A DNA stretch of 64,000 nt, from positions 3,410,001 to 3,474,000 of the forward strand of contig NZ_JAGSYB010000001.1 in NCBI RefSeq assembly GCF_025685415.1, in the 5' to 3' direction. Positions 35,353 through 43,428 of the stretch are shown one piece after another. The translations under genes were made by a program, and so were the position numbers. The notes beneath the pieces were generated by a model, which saw only the letters and a list, made by a program, of their open reading frames with translations, was not told where the DNA came from and did not search any database. Source of the stretch: Terriglobus aquaticus. Lineage in GTDB: Bacteria; Acidobacteriota; Terriglobia; Terriglobales; Acidobacteriaceae. Position 1 is the stretch's first letter, and each line of letters opens with the position of its first letter.

Positions 35353-35390
35353 ACAGCAAAAGCCCGGCGATCGCCGGGCTTTGCTGTTTT
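35353..35390. terminator. hslVU terminator hairpin
   Basis: AAAGCCCGGCGA (35359-35370) pairs perfectly with TCGCCGGGCTTT (35371-35382). An outer ACAGC/GCTGT extension pairs with one bulged A, and TTTT follows. It lies between hslU and the convergent BON/LysM gene and is likely bidirectional. Confidence 0.85.
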
Positions 35391-35406
35391 CACCTGCTGC
35401 CTTGCG

Positions 35407-35796
35407 CTACGACAGCACCGGCAACTGGATCGTGGTTCCCACCGGGATGTTGTTGGCATCCACGTTGTTGGCTTTGGCGACTTCGGGGTACTTGTTGGCG
35501 TGGCCATAGAAGCGCAGGCAGATCGCGCTCAGCGTGTCGCCGTGCTTGATGGTGTACGGCTGCTCGTCGGGCCCGGTCTGCGTCATCTGGATCTCGAAAT
35601 CGGAGTAGGTCGGATCGACGGATTTAATCGTGTCCCAGATGCGGTTCACAATCACCTTGGACGGCACCGAGCACTTCAGCACCAGCTTGTCGCCGTTCAT
35701 GAAGATGCCTTCCATCTTCGTGCCCTCATCGCTGAATCCTGTAAGAACCTGTCCTACTTTTGCGTACTTCTGTTCCAATGCGGCCTGATCTGCCAT
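35407..35796 (-). CDS. BON-LysM protein, YgaU/Kbp-like
   Basis: A 129-residue protein without a signal peptide. It has a BON-type alpha/beta domain in the first 75 residues (GEGI-like turn DGTKMEGIFMNGDKL is not canonical, but the SVPSKVIVNRIWDTIKSVDP segment fits), followed by a clear LysM domain at 80-128: YTIKHGDTLSAICLRFYG and NNIPVGTTIQLPV. The closest described protein is E. coli YgaU (Kbp, 149 residues), a cytosolic potassium-binding protein. Potassium binding here is a guess by family. The ribosome site is GGAGAGGA. Confidence 0.75.
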   Translation of the reverse strand: MADQAALEQKYAKVGQVLTGFSDEGTKMEGIFMNGDKLVLKCSVPSKVIVNRIWDTIKSVDPTYSDFEIQMTQTGPDEQPYTIKHGDTLSAICLRFYGHANKYPEVAKANNVDANNIPVGTTIQLPVLS

Positions 35797-35938
35797 CGCT
35801 CAATCCTCTCCAACTGCGAAAACGTCTGTGCCGAAGTTCGGCATCCAGTCGTTCGATGCTGGGAAGCGCCGCCGCGTGGAACTGCCGCATGCGTTTCTCT
35901 ACAGACGTTTCACGAAGAGAGGCTGCCCTTTGATAGCT

Positions 35939-36913
35939 TCACCGATTCCAGCGATGGGCCCGAAGTGTTTCCACCTGTTCCAGTGGCAGGGGACCTGCAC
36001 GCATTGCCTCCACGTTCGCAAGTACGTGTTCTGAAGAGCGCATGCCGACAATCACAGTGCTGACCGCCGGATGCGTCATTGCAAACCGCAGCGCCGTCTC
36101 CGGCAAGCTCGCGTCTTGCGGCAGAGCATCACGAAGAGCGTCGACGCGGTCCATGGTGGCGCCCAGGTTCTCCGGCGTGAAGTATCGGTTGCGCCAGTCA
36201 CCTTCCGGAAAGGTCGTCTCACGCGTCATCTTGCCGCTTAGCGAGCCCTCGTCGAGCGCACAGCGCGCGATGACGCCTACGCCGCGTTCCTGGCACAGCG
36301 GAAGCAGCTCATCCTCGGGGTTCTGGTCGAAGATGCTATAGATCACCTGCACCGTTTCGATCAGCCCCGTCGTAATCGCGCGCATGCCGTTCCAAGGCTG
36401 AAAGCGATTCAGGCTGATGCCCAGGTGCGCCGCCCGCTTCTCCCGCAGCAGCAGTTCGGCTGTACTGCGAAAGTCCGGGTCGTCGACCCAGGCGTCGTCC
36501 CACACATGCCACTGCAGCACAGGGATCGTGTCGACCTGCAGCGATCGCCGCAGCTCATCCACCTTGCGCAGCACATGCTCCTGCGGAAAAGCTTCCTGGT
36601 AGCTGCCTGCCGCGGGCCACTTGGCGTTGGCCGGTGGAATCTTGCTGGCGCCCACCAGGTGCGGCCGCTCGGCCAGCAAGTCACCCAGTAACGCATCGCT
36701 GGCTCCGTCGCCGTAGGCCATCGCGCTGTCGAAGAAGGTGATGCCTCGATCCGCAGCGTCACGCAGCACAGCACGATTGCGGGTCTCGTCCGCGCCAGAC
36801 CAGCCCGTCATACCCCACATGCCATAGCCGATGCGGCTTACCTGAAGACCGGTGCGGCCAAGCGGTCGCAGATCTTCGGTGGAAGACTGCGCAGGAGGTA
36901 CGGTCGAGTTCAT
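35939..36913 (-). CDS. Aldo/keto reductase
   Basis: A 324-residue NADPH-dependent oxidoreductase with the AKR barrel. The catalytic tetrad is Asp62 and Tyr67 (FDSAMAYGDG), Lys91 (GASKIPP) and His136 (QWHVWD). The N-terminal LGRTGLQVSRIGYGMWGM is typical of the family; the SIFDQNPEDELLPLCQERGVGV region also fits. The start chosen is ATG 36913; ATG 36925 adds four residues. It precedes the pectin locus by 70 bases, so a role in sugar metabolism is possible but unproven. Confidence 0.88.
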   Translation of the reverse strand: MNSTVPPAQSSTEDLRPLGRTGLQVSRIGYGMWGMTGWSGADETRNRAVLRDAADRGITFFDSAMAYGDGASDALLGDLLAERPHLVGASKIPPANAKWPAAGSYQEAFPQEHVLRKVDELRRSLQVDTIPVLQWHVWDDAWVDDPDFRSTAELLLREKRAAHLGISLNRFQPWNGMRAITTGLIETVQVIYSIFDQNPEDELLPLCQERGVGVIARCALDEGSLSGKMTRETTFPEGDWRNRYFTPENLGATMDRVDALRDALPQDASLPETALRFAMTHPAVSTVIVGMRSSEHVLANVEAMRAGPLPLEQVETLRAHRWNR

Positions 36914-36985
36914 GCGCCTAAGCATAGCGCCTGCGTCCGTGGGTATACCGATGCGTTGGTGTGCTGCCGCTGCGTTGTCATCGGG

Positions 36986-37906
36986 CTAATTCTTTACGGC
37001 TTCCATGTGATCCGGTACGTCCGCCGCAGCCGGGCTGAAGAACTTCGCGAGCGGATCAGGGTGAAGCATCTTGAGGCCCGTGATCACGGCGCGGGCATTC
37101 ATCTCCGCGCCGGCCAGGCTGGTGTGCGTGTGCGGGTCCGCAAACAACGGCTCGACCGCGGCCTGGCCCAGGTTGTCGTACTCGCGGCCGATGATCTCGT
37201 TCAGGTCGATGAAGGGCACGTGCTCGCGTGCGGCAATCTGCTGCGCCCAACCGCCGTAGTCCTCCCCGCTGTTGCGATGCACGTGGCCGTCGCTGTCCCA
37301 GATCTTGCGCGGGATCAGCGAGCATACAATCACGGTCGCGCCTTTTGCCCGGCCCTCGCGCACGTACTCGTCCATGTACCAGCCGTAGGTGTGTACCGTC
37401 TCGTGCTTGTGCGTGATCGGGTTATCGATCTCCTTCGACTCGTCGCCCACACCCTTCAGCGTGCCGCGTGCGCGTGCCGTGTCGTCCAGCGGGCCGGAGT
37501 CGTTGTGTCCGAACTGCAAGAGGATGAAGTCGCCCGGTTTCAAGCGATCAAGTACCTCCTGCCAGCGGCCCTCGGTGATGTAAGTGCGACTGCTGCGGCC
37601 GCCGATCGCGCGGTTCACTACATTGATCTTTGCCGGATCGAAAAAGCTGTGCAGCGGCTCGCCCCATCCCCACTGCCCGCCCTTGCCGGTCGCGTCGCCG
37701 TTGCGCACGGTGGAGTCGCCCACCAGGAACAGCGTTGGGAGCGCCGGGTTCGCGGCCTCCGGCAGCGGCGGTCGCGAAGTTGCGCCAGGGTCGGTGCTCT
37801 GCGGTGCCGCCTGGGGCGCGGTCGTGGCCGGCGTGGTCGGTTGCTGCTGCACGGCAGCGGGCGCGACGAGCGTGATGGCCAGAAGAGATGCGAGAAACGA
37901 CGGCAT
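36986..37906 (-). CDS. Rhamnogalacturonan acetylesterase-like SGNH hydrolase
   Basis: A 306-residue secreted esterase with a signal peptide (MPSFLASLLAITLVAPAAVQ) and a proline/threonine-rich linker. The SGNH blocks are visible: block I FLVGDSTVRNGD, block III FGHND and block V DPHTHTSLAG, giving the Ser-Asp-His triad of CE12 enzymes. Members remove acetyl groups from the galacturonic acid of rhamnogalacturonan I, opening it to lyases and hydrolases. The start is ATG 37906 (a GTG nine bases earlier is possible). It is divergent from a second esterase of the same superfamily and lies at the edge of the pectin locus. Confidence 0.82.
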   Translation of the reverse strand: MPSFLASLLAITLVAPAAVQQQPTTPATTAPQAAPQSTDPGATSRPPLPEAANPALPTLFLVGDSTVRNGDATGKGGQWGWGEPLHSFFDPAKINVVNRAIGGRSSRTYITEGRWQEVLDRLKPGDFILLQFGHNDSGPLDDTARARGTLKGVGDESKEIDNPITHKHETVHTYGWYMDEYVREGRAKGATVIVCSLIPRKIWDSDGHVHRNSGEDYGGWAQQIAAREHVPFIDLNEIIGREYDNLGQAAVEPLFADPHTHTSLAGAEMNARAVITGLKMLHPDPLAKFFSPAAADVPDHMEAVKN

Positions 37907-37999
37907 GCCGACCACGCTAGTTCCTTTACGGAAACAATGTCAATCGACGAACATGCGCCAGTCTGGGTATGCTGCTAGGCGAACTTCGAGGTGTCGTTT

Positions 38000-39283
38000 A
38001 TGGTTTTCCGGTCCCGGTTCGTGCTGGCGTGCGGTGTGGTTCTTTTTGCGATGGGCGGCGCTGCCGCGGCACAGACGTTTGTGTGCGGCAAGGCCCGCGG
38101 GGCTGAGCGCCCGCTGACCGCAGCTACGCGTTACGCGTCCGGTTCCGCCGGCTTCGACCTGGTTGCTTCACCTACGGTGCAGAACGGTGCGTGTAGCGCG
38201 ACCGGTTCGTTTTACTTCTCCGCTCCGCTCGCAGAGGGCAACTACCGCGTCGAGGTGGAACTGGGCGGTCCCGAGGCAGCGGTCACCACCGTGAAGGCCG
38301 AGGCACGCCGGCTAATGCTGCTGAATGTGCACACGGCGGCCGGGGCGCACACCGTCGAGCGCTTTGCCGTGAACATCCGCACGACGGCCCTGCCCGGCGG
38401 TGGCAACGTTCGCATCAAGCCGCGCGAAGTAGGCAGCCTGCGCTGGGATGACAAGCTGACATTGGAGTTCGCGGGGACGCATCCCAGCGTGCGCCGCATC
38501 ACCGTCACGCCCGCGCCGTCGATCCCGACCGTGTACTTGGCCGGGGATTCCACTGTGGTCGATCAGGACAAAGAACCATGGGCTGCGTGGGGGCAGGTCT
38601 TGCCGCTGTTCTTCACCGACGCCATTGCGGTGGCCAACCATGCGGAGTCGGGAGAGACCATCGCGTCGTCTGAAAGCGAACTTCGATTCCAGAAGATCTT
38701 CTCCACGCTGCGGCGCGGCGACTACCTGTTTATGCAGTTCGGCCACAACGATCAGAAGCCCGGCAAAGGCTATGTGCCGGCGGCCACTACCTACAGCGAT
38801 CTGACGCGCAAGTATGTCGCCATGGCCCGCGAACGTGGCGCCACGCCGGTACTGGTGACCAGCATGAACCGGCGCACCTTCGACAGCGACGGTCACATCA
38901 CGGACACGCTTGCGCCGTACCCGCAAACCGTACGCTCCCTCGCGGAAGAAACGCACAGCACGCTCATCGACCTGAACGCCTGCAGCAAAACGCTGTACGA
39001 GGCGGTGTGCGAACCTCACTCGCGTGAGCTCTTTGTCTACGCTCCCGCCAACACCTACCCGGACCAGCCCGAGGCGTTGCACGACGACACGCATTTCAAC
39101 AGCTTTGGAGCCTACGAGCTGGCGCGGTGCGTGGTGCGTGGCATCCAGCAGTCGGATCTGCCGCTACGAAAATCGCTTCGATCGGGAGTTGCAGTCTTCG
39201 ATCCCGCACACCCCGACGCACCTTCTGCGGCTACGATCCCCGCAAGTCCCGCAGTTGCAGTACAGACGCCGTACGGCCGGTGA
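38000..39283 (+). CDS. Rhamnogalacturonan acetylesterase with N-terminal beta domain
   Basis: A 427-residue secreted esterase. A signal peptide (to about residue 25) is followed by a galactose-binding-like beta domain at about 30-155, with strands such as FYFSAPLAEGNYRVEVELGG. The SGNH catalytic domain follows: YLAGDSTVVDQDKEPWAAWG (block I with the nucleophile Ser), FGHNDQKPG (block III) and DDTHFNSFGAYELA (block V). This domain order is seen in many CE12 enzymes for pectin. The start is ATG 38000, nine bases after GAGG. It differs clearly from the neighbouring esterase, so the two may act on different acetylated sugars. Confidence 0.82.
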   Translation: MVFRSRFVLACGVVLFAMGGAAAAQTFVCGKARGAERPLTAATRYASGSAGFDLVASPTVQNGACSATGSFYFSAPLAEGNYRVEVELGGPEAAVTTVKAEARRLMLLNVHTAAGAHTVERFAVNIRTTALPGGGNVRIKPREVGSLRWDDKLTLEFAGTHPSVRRITVTPAPSIPTVYLAGDSTVVDQDKEPWAAWGQVLPLFFTDAIAVANHAESGETIASSESELRFQKIFSTLRRGDYLFMQFGHNDQKPGKGYVPAATTYSDLTRKYVAMARERGATPVLVTSMNRRTFDSDGHITDTLAPYPQTVRSLAEETHSTLIDLNACSKTLYEAVCEPHSRELFVYAPANTYPDQPEALHDDTHFNSFGAYELARCVVRGIQQSDLPLRKSLRSGVAVFDPAHPDAPSAATIPASPAVAVQTPYGR

Positions 39284-39344
39284 CGGCGAAGGGCTGCGGA
39301 GGTGGCAGTAGCAATCACTTCAGCGGTCCCGCGAGCCGCCGGAT

Positions 39345-39395
39345 TCAAATGAGAACAGGTTTCATTTGACACACGTTGATTCGTTCCACTAGCAT
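39345..39395 (+). promoter_or_regulatory. Promoter with flanking inverted repeat for the TonB receptor gene
   Basis: TCAAATGA (39345-39352) and TCATTTGA (39362-39369) form an 8-bp inverted repeat with a 9-base spacer. The right arm runs into TTGACA (39366-39371), a full -35 consensus; TAGCAT at 39390-39395, 18 bases further, is a reasonable -10. The repeat would cover the -35 region, so it is a candidate repressor or activator site controlling the receptor. Confidence 0.55.
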
Positions 39396-39410
39396 CCGGC
39401 TCGTTTCCGT

Positions 39411-39422
39411 TGAAACGTTTCA
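39411..39422. promoter_or_regulatory. LacI-family-like operator TGAAACGTTTCA
   Basis: TGAAACGTTTCA at 39411-39422 is a perfect 12-bp palindrome with a central CG, the form bound by LacI/GalR-family regulators. It lies just after the predicted promoter and 13 bases before the start codon of the TonB receptor gene. No LacI gene is in this window, so the regulator would act from elsewhere. Confidence 0.6.
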
Positions 39423-39435
39423 GGAGTCTCCAGCG

Positions 39436-42400
39436 ATGAACCCCTTCCAGTCTGTTTCCGCGCGCCGCACCGGCATGCGCTCCCTGTGTTTGTCGGCCGT
39501 GTTGCTTGCGCCCGCCGCCGCGCCTCTGCTCTTCAGCCCCGCCGCCCTCGCGCAAACCGGTGGCCAGGCCGGCATCCAGGGCACGGTCACCGACCTGTCC
39601 GGCGCTGTCATTCCCAATGCCACCGTGACGATCACCAACCAGGAAACCAAGGTGGTGACCACCAAAACCAGTTCGGGCGCCGGCCTGTTTGAGGCGGCAC
39701 CGCTGATTCCAGGCACGTACACAGTCGAGGTCACGGCGCAGGGCTTCCAAACCTTTCGCCAGGAAAACCTGACCATCGACGCCCTGCGGCTTACGGGACT
39801 CAACCCCAAGCTCACCATTGGCAGCACCGATCAGACCGTCACGGTGACCGCGGCTCCGCCCGCGCTGGAGACAACCAACGCGACGCTCGGCGGCACCATC
39901 GAGAACGACGTTTACGAGTCGCTACCTGTACCGCAGAACGGCCAGCAGCGCGACCCCACGGCGTTTGCCACGCTGCTGCCTGGCGCGCAGGGTGGAGCTC
40001 GCGCGCCGATCATCGGCGGCACCGGAAACTACCTTGCGGAGCTCTCCGTCGATGGCCTTCCGCTGACCACCATCAACCAGCAGGGCGACAATCGCACCGT
40101 TCTCAACTCGATCCCGATCGAAGCCATCGATCAGTTCCAGGTGCTCACCAGCACGCCGCCTGTTGAGTACCAGGGCGCGGGCCTGCTGAACTTCACCCTC
40201 AAGTCGGGCACCGCGCAGTACCACGGCCTCGCTGCAGCCTTCTTCCGCAACACCGCGTTTGACACCTGGGGCTATACGCCGAAGTTCGCCACCGGTCGTG
40301 ATGCGAATGGCAACGTGACTCCTGCCCGCAAGCCTTACGAGAACCAGAACGAGATCGTCGGCTCCGCAGGCGGACCCATCCCGTTCCTGAAGAAGAAGGG
40401 CTTCTTCTTTTTCAGCTATGACCGTTTCCACGGCCGCAACGGCATTACGCCCGGCCTCTTGACGGTTGCGACGAACCAGATGCGCCAGGGCGACTTCAGC
40501 CAATTGCTGGCGGCGAACGGCGGCCCCGGCTACGCCATTTACGATCCCACAACGCAAGCGGCTTGCACCGCCAACAGCACGACCGGTGCTTGCCGCTACC
40601 AGTTCGGGTACGGCCCGGGTGGCACGCGTGGAGCGGCGGGTAACCCGGTGCGCCTTGGCTCCCCGAACGTGATCCCTGCGAACGAAATCTCTCCGATCGC
40701 TGCCTACATGCAGAGCTTTCTGCCGGGCACGATCAACAACAACATCACCAACAACGTGCTGACCGGTGTACCGACCGGCTACGACAACTGGGAGTACGTG
40801 GGCAAGCTGGACTTCGACCTCACGTCGAAGCAGCGGCTGTCTACGGCGTTTACGCAGGGCAAGCGCCTGAACGTGCCCTATACCGTTGGTGCGAACCCGA
40901 CGCTGCCGCTGCCGTACACGAACGGCGCGTTTGCGGACGTGGCGATTCACATCCACACGTTGGAGCATGCGTGGGCGATCTCGGACCGCATGACGAACCA
41001 GTTCCGCTTCGGTTACGTGAACATGGGCGGACCGCCAGTGCAGAACGTGACCACGCGCAACTCGGCGTACTCGGCAACCGCGGCCGGCATCACCAACCTG
41101 CCGCCGGGCCTGTCGTCAGCCGCATTCCCGGGTGCGGCATTCAGCGGCGCTAATGCGCAGACCACGTGGACGGCGAACGGTGCAAGCGCTGCAACGTACA
41201 CCAGCGTCTCGCACACCTTTACCGTCAAAGACAACTTCAACTATGTCATCGGTCAGCACAACCTGACTGCCGGCTTTCAGTGGCAGGATCTGGAGATCAA
41301 CGCCTCCACCTACGACGGTCCTTCGGGCGTTGTGCCCGTCACTTACGCCGTGAACGAGACGGCAAACCTGAACAACGGCGCCTACGCGGCGAACTCCGGC
41401 TACTCGTATGCCAGTTTCCTGCTGGGTGCGCCGCAGTCCACCTCGCTGACGATCCAGTCGTTCGGCATCCTGGGCGGTCGGTACAAGCCATTCGCTCCGT
41501 ACTTCTCGGATAACTGGAAGGTGCGCCCGAACCTGACGCTCGACCTTGGTTTGCGTTGGGACTACCTGCCCACCTACACGGAGGCCAAGGATCGCTGGTC
41601 CTTCCTAAATCCGAATCTGACCAACGCGATCACCGGCAACCCGGGCGAGATTCAGTTTGCGGGCGACCATGGCGCCGGTGTCTCGTGCCAGTGCCGTACC
41701 CCTGTACACAACTACTTCGGCAACTACGGCCCGCGTGTTGGCTTTGCGTGGCAGGTGCATCCCACCACGGTCTTCCGTGGCGGCGCGTCCATCCTCTACA
41801 CGCACGGCGGCGGTACTGGCGGCCGTGCGGGTGCGGCCACAGGCGGCGGTCAGCTCGGCTACTCGTCGAACCCCAGCTTCCAGGATTCAACGAACGGCCC
41901 TGCCTTCTACCTGAACAACAGCCCGTACTTCCAGCAGATCGGCCTGGCAAACACCCGCTTTGGCGGACCGACCTACAACCTGCCCACGCCGCTGGGACCG
42001 GTTGCTGCGGCGCAAACGCTGAACACGGGCAACTACCTGAGCAACGGCGCCTACGTTGCACCGGGTGGCGTGACCTACGTGGACCCGTACCTTTCGGGCC
42101 GTGCGCCGACGGTCTACTCTTTCAACTTCGGCTTCCAGCAGGCGCTCAGCAACAGCCTGACGGTCACCGCGAACTACGCCGGCACCATCGCGCACTTCCT
42201 GCTGACCGGCGGATCCAACGCGCGCGGCTACTGGGCCAACCAGATGAATCCCGTCTACACGGCGGCTCTGGGCCCACTGCTCGCCAGCGACAACAAGACG
42301 CCGCTGCTGAACGCACCGGCAACCGCGGCCAATCTTGCTATCGCAACTCGTGCCGTCCCGGGCATCAACGTGCCCGCGGCGATTGCTGCGGCGGCAAACG

Positions 42401-43335
42401 GTGCGGGCGGCTCCAACATCCGCATGGAGCAGGTGCTGGTCGCCTTCCCGCAGTACGCCTCAACTTCCGGCGGCAACGTCACGGACATCTGGGGTCAGAA
42501 CGTCGGCAACAACAGCTACAACTCGTTCCAGTTGACGCTGGCGCAGCGGCCCTGGAAGGGGCTCAGCTACACGCTCAATTGGACGTTCTCGCGCAACATC
42601 GGCGATGACGGCACCTTCCGTAGCGGCTTCGACATTCCGGCAGCAGCGGTGAGCAACGGCAAGAACTGGAAAGCCGATCGCATCGAGCGCGGCCTGACGA
42701 CCGTAAACACGCCGGAGAACCTGGCCCTCTACGGCTACTGGGATCTGCCGTTTGGCAAGAACAAGTACTTCGACGGCAACCGTGTCGCCAGCGCGCTGCT
42801 CGGTGGATTCCAGTTCTCTGAAATCTTCCGCTACACGTCGGGCACGCCTGTGGCGGTCACGTGGGCCTGCTCACCCACCGGCGTGGCGGGTGTGAACCCC
42901 GGCAACGGCCAGTGCATGCCGGACCTGAACCCGAACTACAACCCGAAGTCCGCGCGCATCAACGGCAGCTTCGGCTCTGGCATCAGCGGGCAGAACCTGT
43001 CGGCGGTCAAGTACATCGACAGCAACGCATTCCAGACGCCGCCGCAGTTGAATACCAGCGGCTCGGGCATCTACCAGATCGGCGGTGCGCCGCGAACGGC
43101 TCCCTTCAACCTGCGGAATCCAAGCAGCTATAACCTGGACGCTTCGCTCAAGCGCAGCTTCCCGCTGGTGGGCGAGCGCACCAAGCTGACGCTGCAGGCC
43201 GACGCCTTCAACGTGCTCAACAACACCGTCTTCGGCAACCTGAACGCAAGCTGGCCTTCCACCAGCTTCGGTACCGTGTCGAACGTGGCCAACACCTCGC
43301 GGCGCTGGCAGTTCTCAGGTCGCGTAACTTTCTAA
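39436..43335 (+). CDS. Oar-like TonB-dependent receptor with CarboxypepD_reg domain
   Basis: A 1299-residue outer-membrane transporter. The ATG at 39436 has AGGAG nine bases upstream, and the signal peptide ends ...SPAALAQ. A carboxypeptidase-regulatory-like domain (about 42-125: GIQGTVTDLSGAVIPNATVT) is followed by a plug region and a large beta-barrel ending in aromatic RWQFSGRVTF. Acidobacteria lack SusD, so this type of receptor is thought to import oligosaccharides alone with TonB-ExbBD. Its place directly ahead of three glycosidases and next to two pectin esterases suggests a rhamnogalacturonan-derived ligand. Confidence 0.9.
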   Translation: MNPFQSVSARRTGMRSLCLSAVLLAPAAAPLLFSPAALAQTGGQAGIQGTVTDLSGAVIPNATVTITNQETKVVTTKTSSGAGLFEAAPLIPGTYTVEVTAQGFQTFRQENLTIDALRLTGLNPKLTIGSTDQTVTVTAAPPALETTNATLGGTIENDVYESLPVPQNGQQRDPTAFATLLPGAQGGARAPIIGGTGNYLAELSVDGLPLTTINQQGDNRTVLNSIPIEAIDQFQVLTSTPPVEYQGAGLLNFTLKSGTAQYHGLAAAFFRNTAFDTWGYTPKFATGRDANGNVTPARKPYENQNEIVGSAGGPIPFLKKKGFFFFSYDRFHGRNGITPGLLTVATNQMRQGDFSQLLAANGGPGYAIYDPTTQAACTANSTTGACRYQFGYGPGGTRGAAGNPVRLGSPNVIPANEISPIAAYMQSFLPGTINNNITNNVLTGVPTGYDNWEYVGKLDFDLTSKQRLSTAFTQGKRLNVPYTVGANPTLPLPYTNGAFADVAIHIHTLEHAWAISDRMTNQFRFGYVNMGGPPVQNVTTRNSAYSATAAGITNLPPGLSSAAFPGAAFSGANAQTTWTANGASAATYTSVSHTFTVKDNFNYVIGQHNLTAGFQWQDLEINASTYDGPSGVVPVTYAVNETANLNNGAYAANSGYSYASFLLGAPQSTSLTIQSFGILGGRYKPFAPYFSDNWKVRPNLTLDLGLRWDYLPTYTEAKDRWSFLNPNLTNAITGNPGEIQFAGDHGAGVSCQCRTPVHNYFGNYGPRVGFAWQVHPTTVFRGGASILYTHGGGTGGRAGAATGGGQLGYSSNPSFQDSTNGPAFYLNNSPYFQQIGLANTRFGGPTYNLPTPLGPVAAAQTLNTGNYLSNGAYVAPGGVTYVDPYLSGRAPTVYSFNFGFQQALSNSLTVTANYAGTIAHFLLTGGSNARGYWANQMNPVYTAALGPLLASDNKTPLLNAPATAANLAIATRAVPGINVPAAIAAAANGAGGSNIRMEQVLVAFPQYASTSGGNVTDIWGQNVGNNSYNSFQLTLAQRPWKGLSYTLNWTFSRNIGDDGTFRSGFDIPAAAVSNGKNWKADRIERGLTTVNTPENLALYGYWDLPFGKNKYFDGNRVASALLGGFQFSEIFRYTSGTPVAVTWACSPTGVAGVNPGNGQCMPDLNPNYNPKSARINGSFGSGISGQNLSAVKYIDSNAFQTPPQLNTSGSGIYQIGGAPRTAPFNLRNPSSYNLDASLKRSFPLVGERTKLTLQADAFNVLNNTVFGNLNASWPSTSFGTVSNVANTSRRWQFSGRVTF

Positions 43336-43362
43336 CCCCGGTCAGACCGGCAACCGCAAGCG

Positions 43363-43394
43363 AGGCCTCAGCGCAGACCGTCTGAGGCCTTCTT
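43363..43394 (+). terminator. Partial terminator or attenuator after the TonB receptor
   Basis: AGGCCTCAG (43363-43371) pairs with CTGAGGCCT (43382-43390) around a 10-base loop, followed by TCTT. It lies in the 93-base gap before the downstream glycosidase gene on the same strand, so it may lower transcription into the operon rather than stop it fully. Confidence 0.55.
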
Positions 43395-43428
43395 GCATCT
43401 CCCAACCGATCGCCTTGAGGAACTGCTT

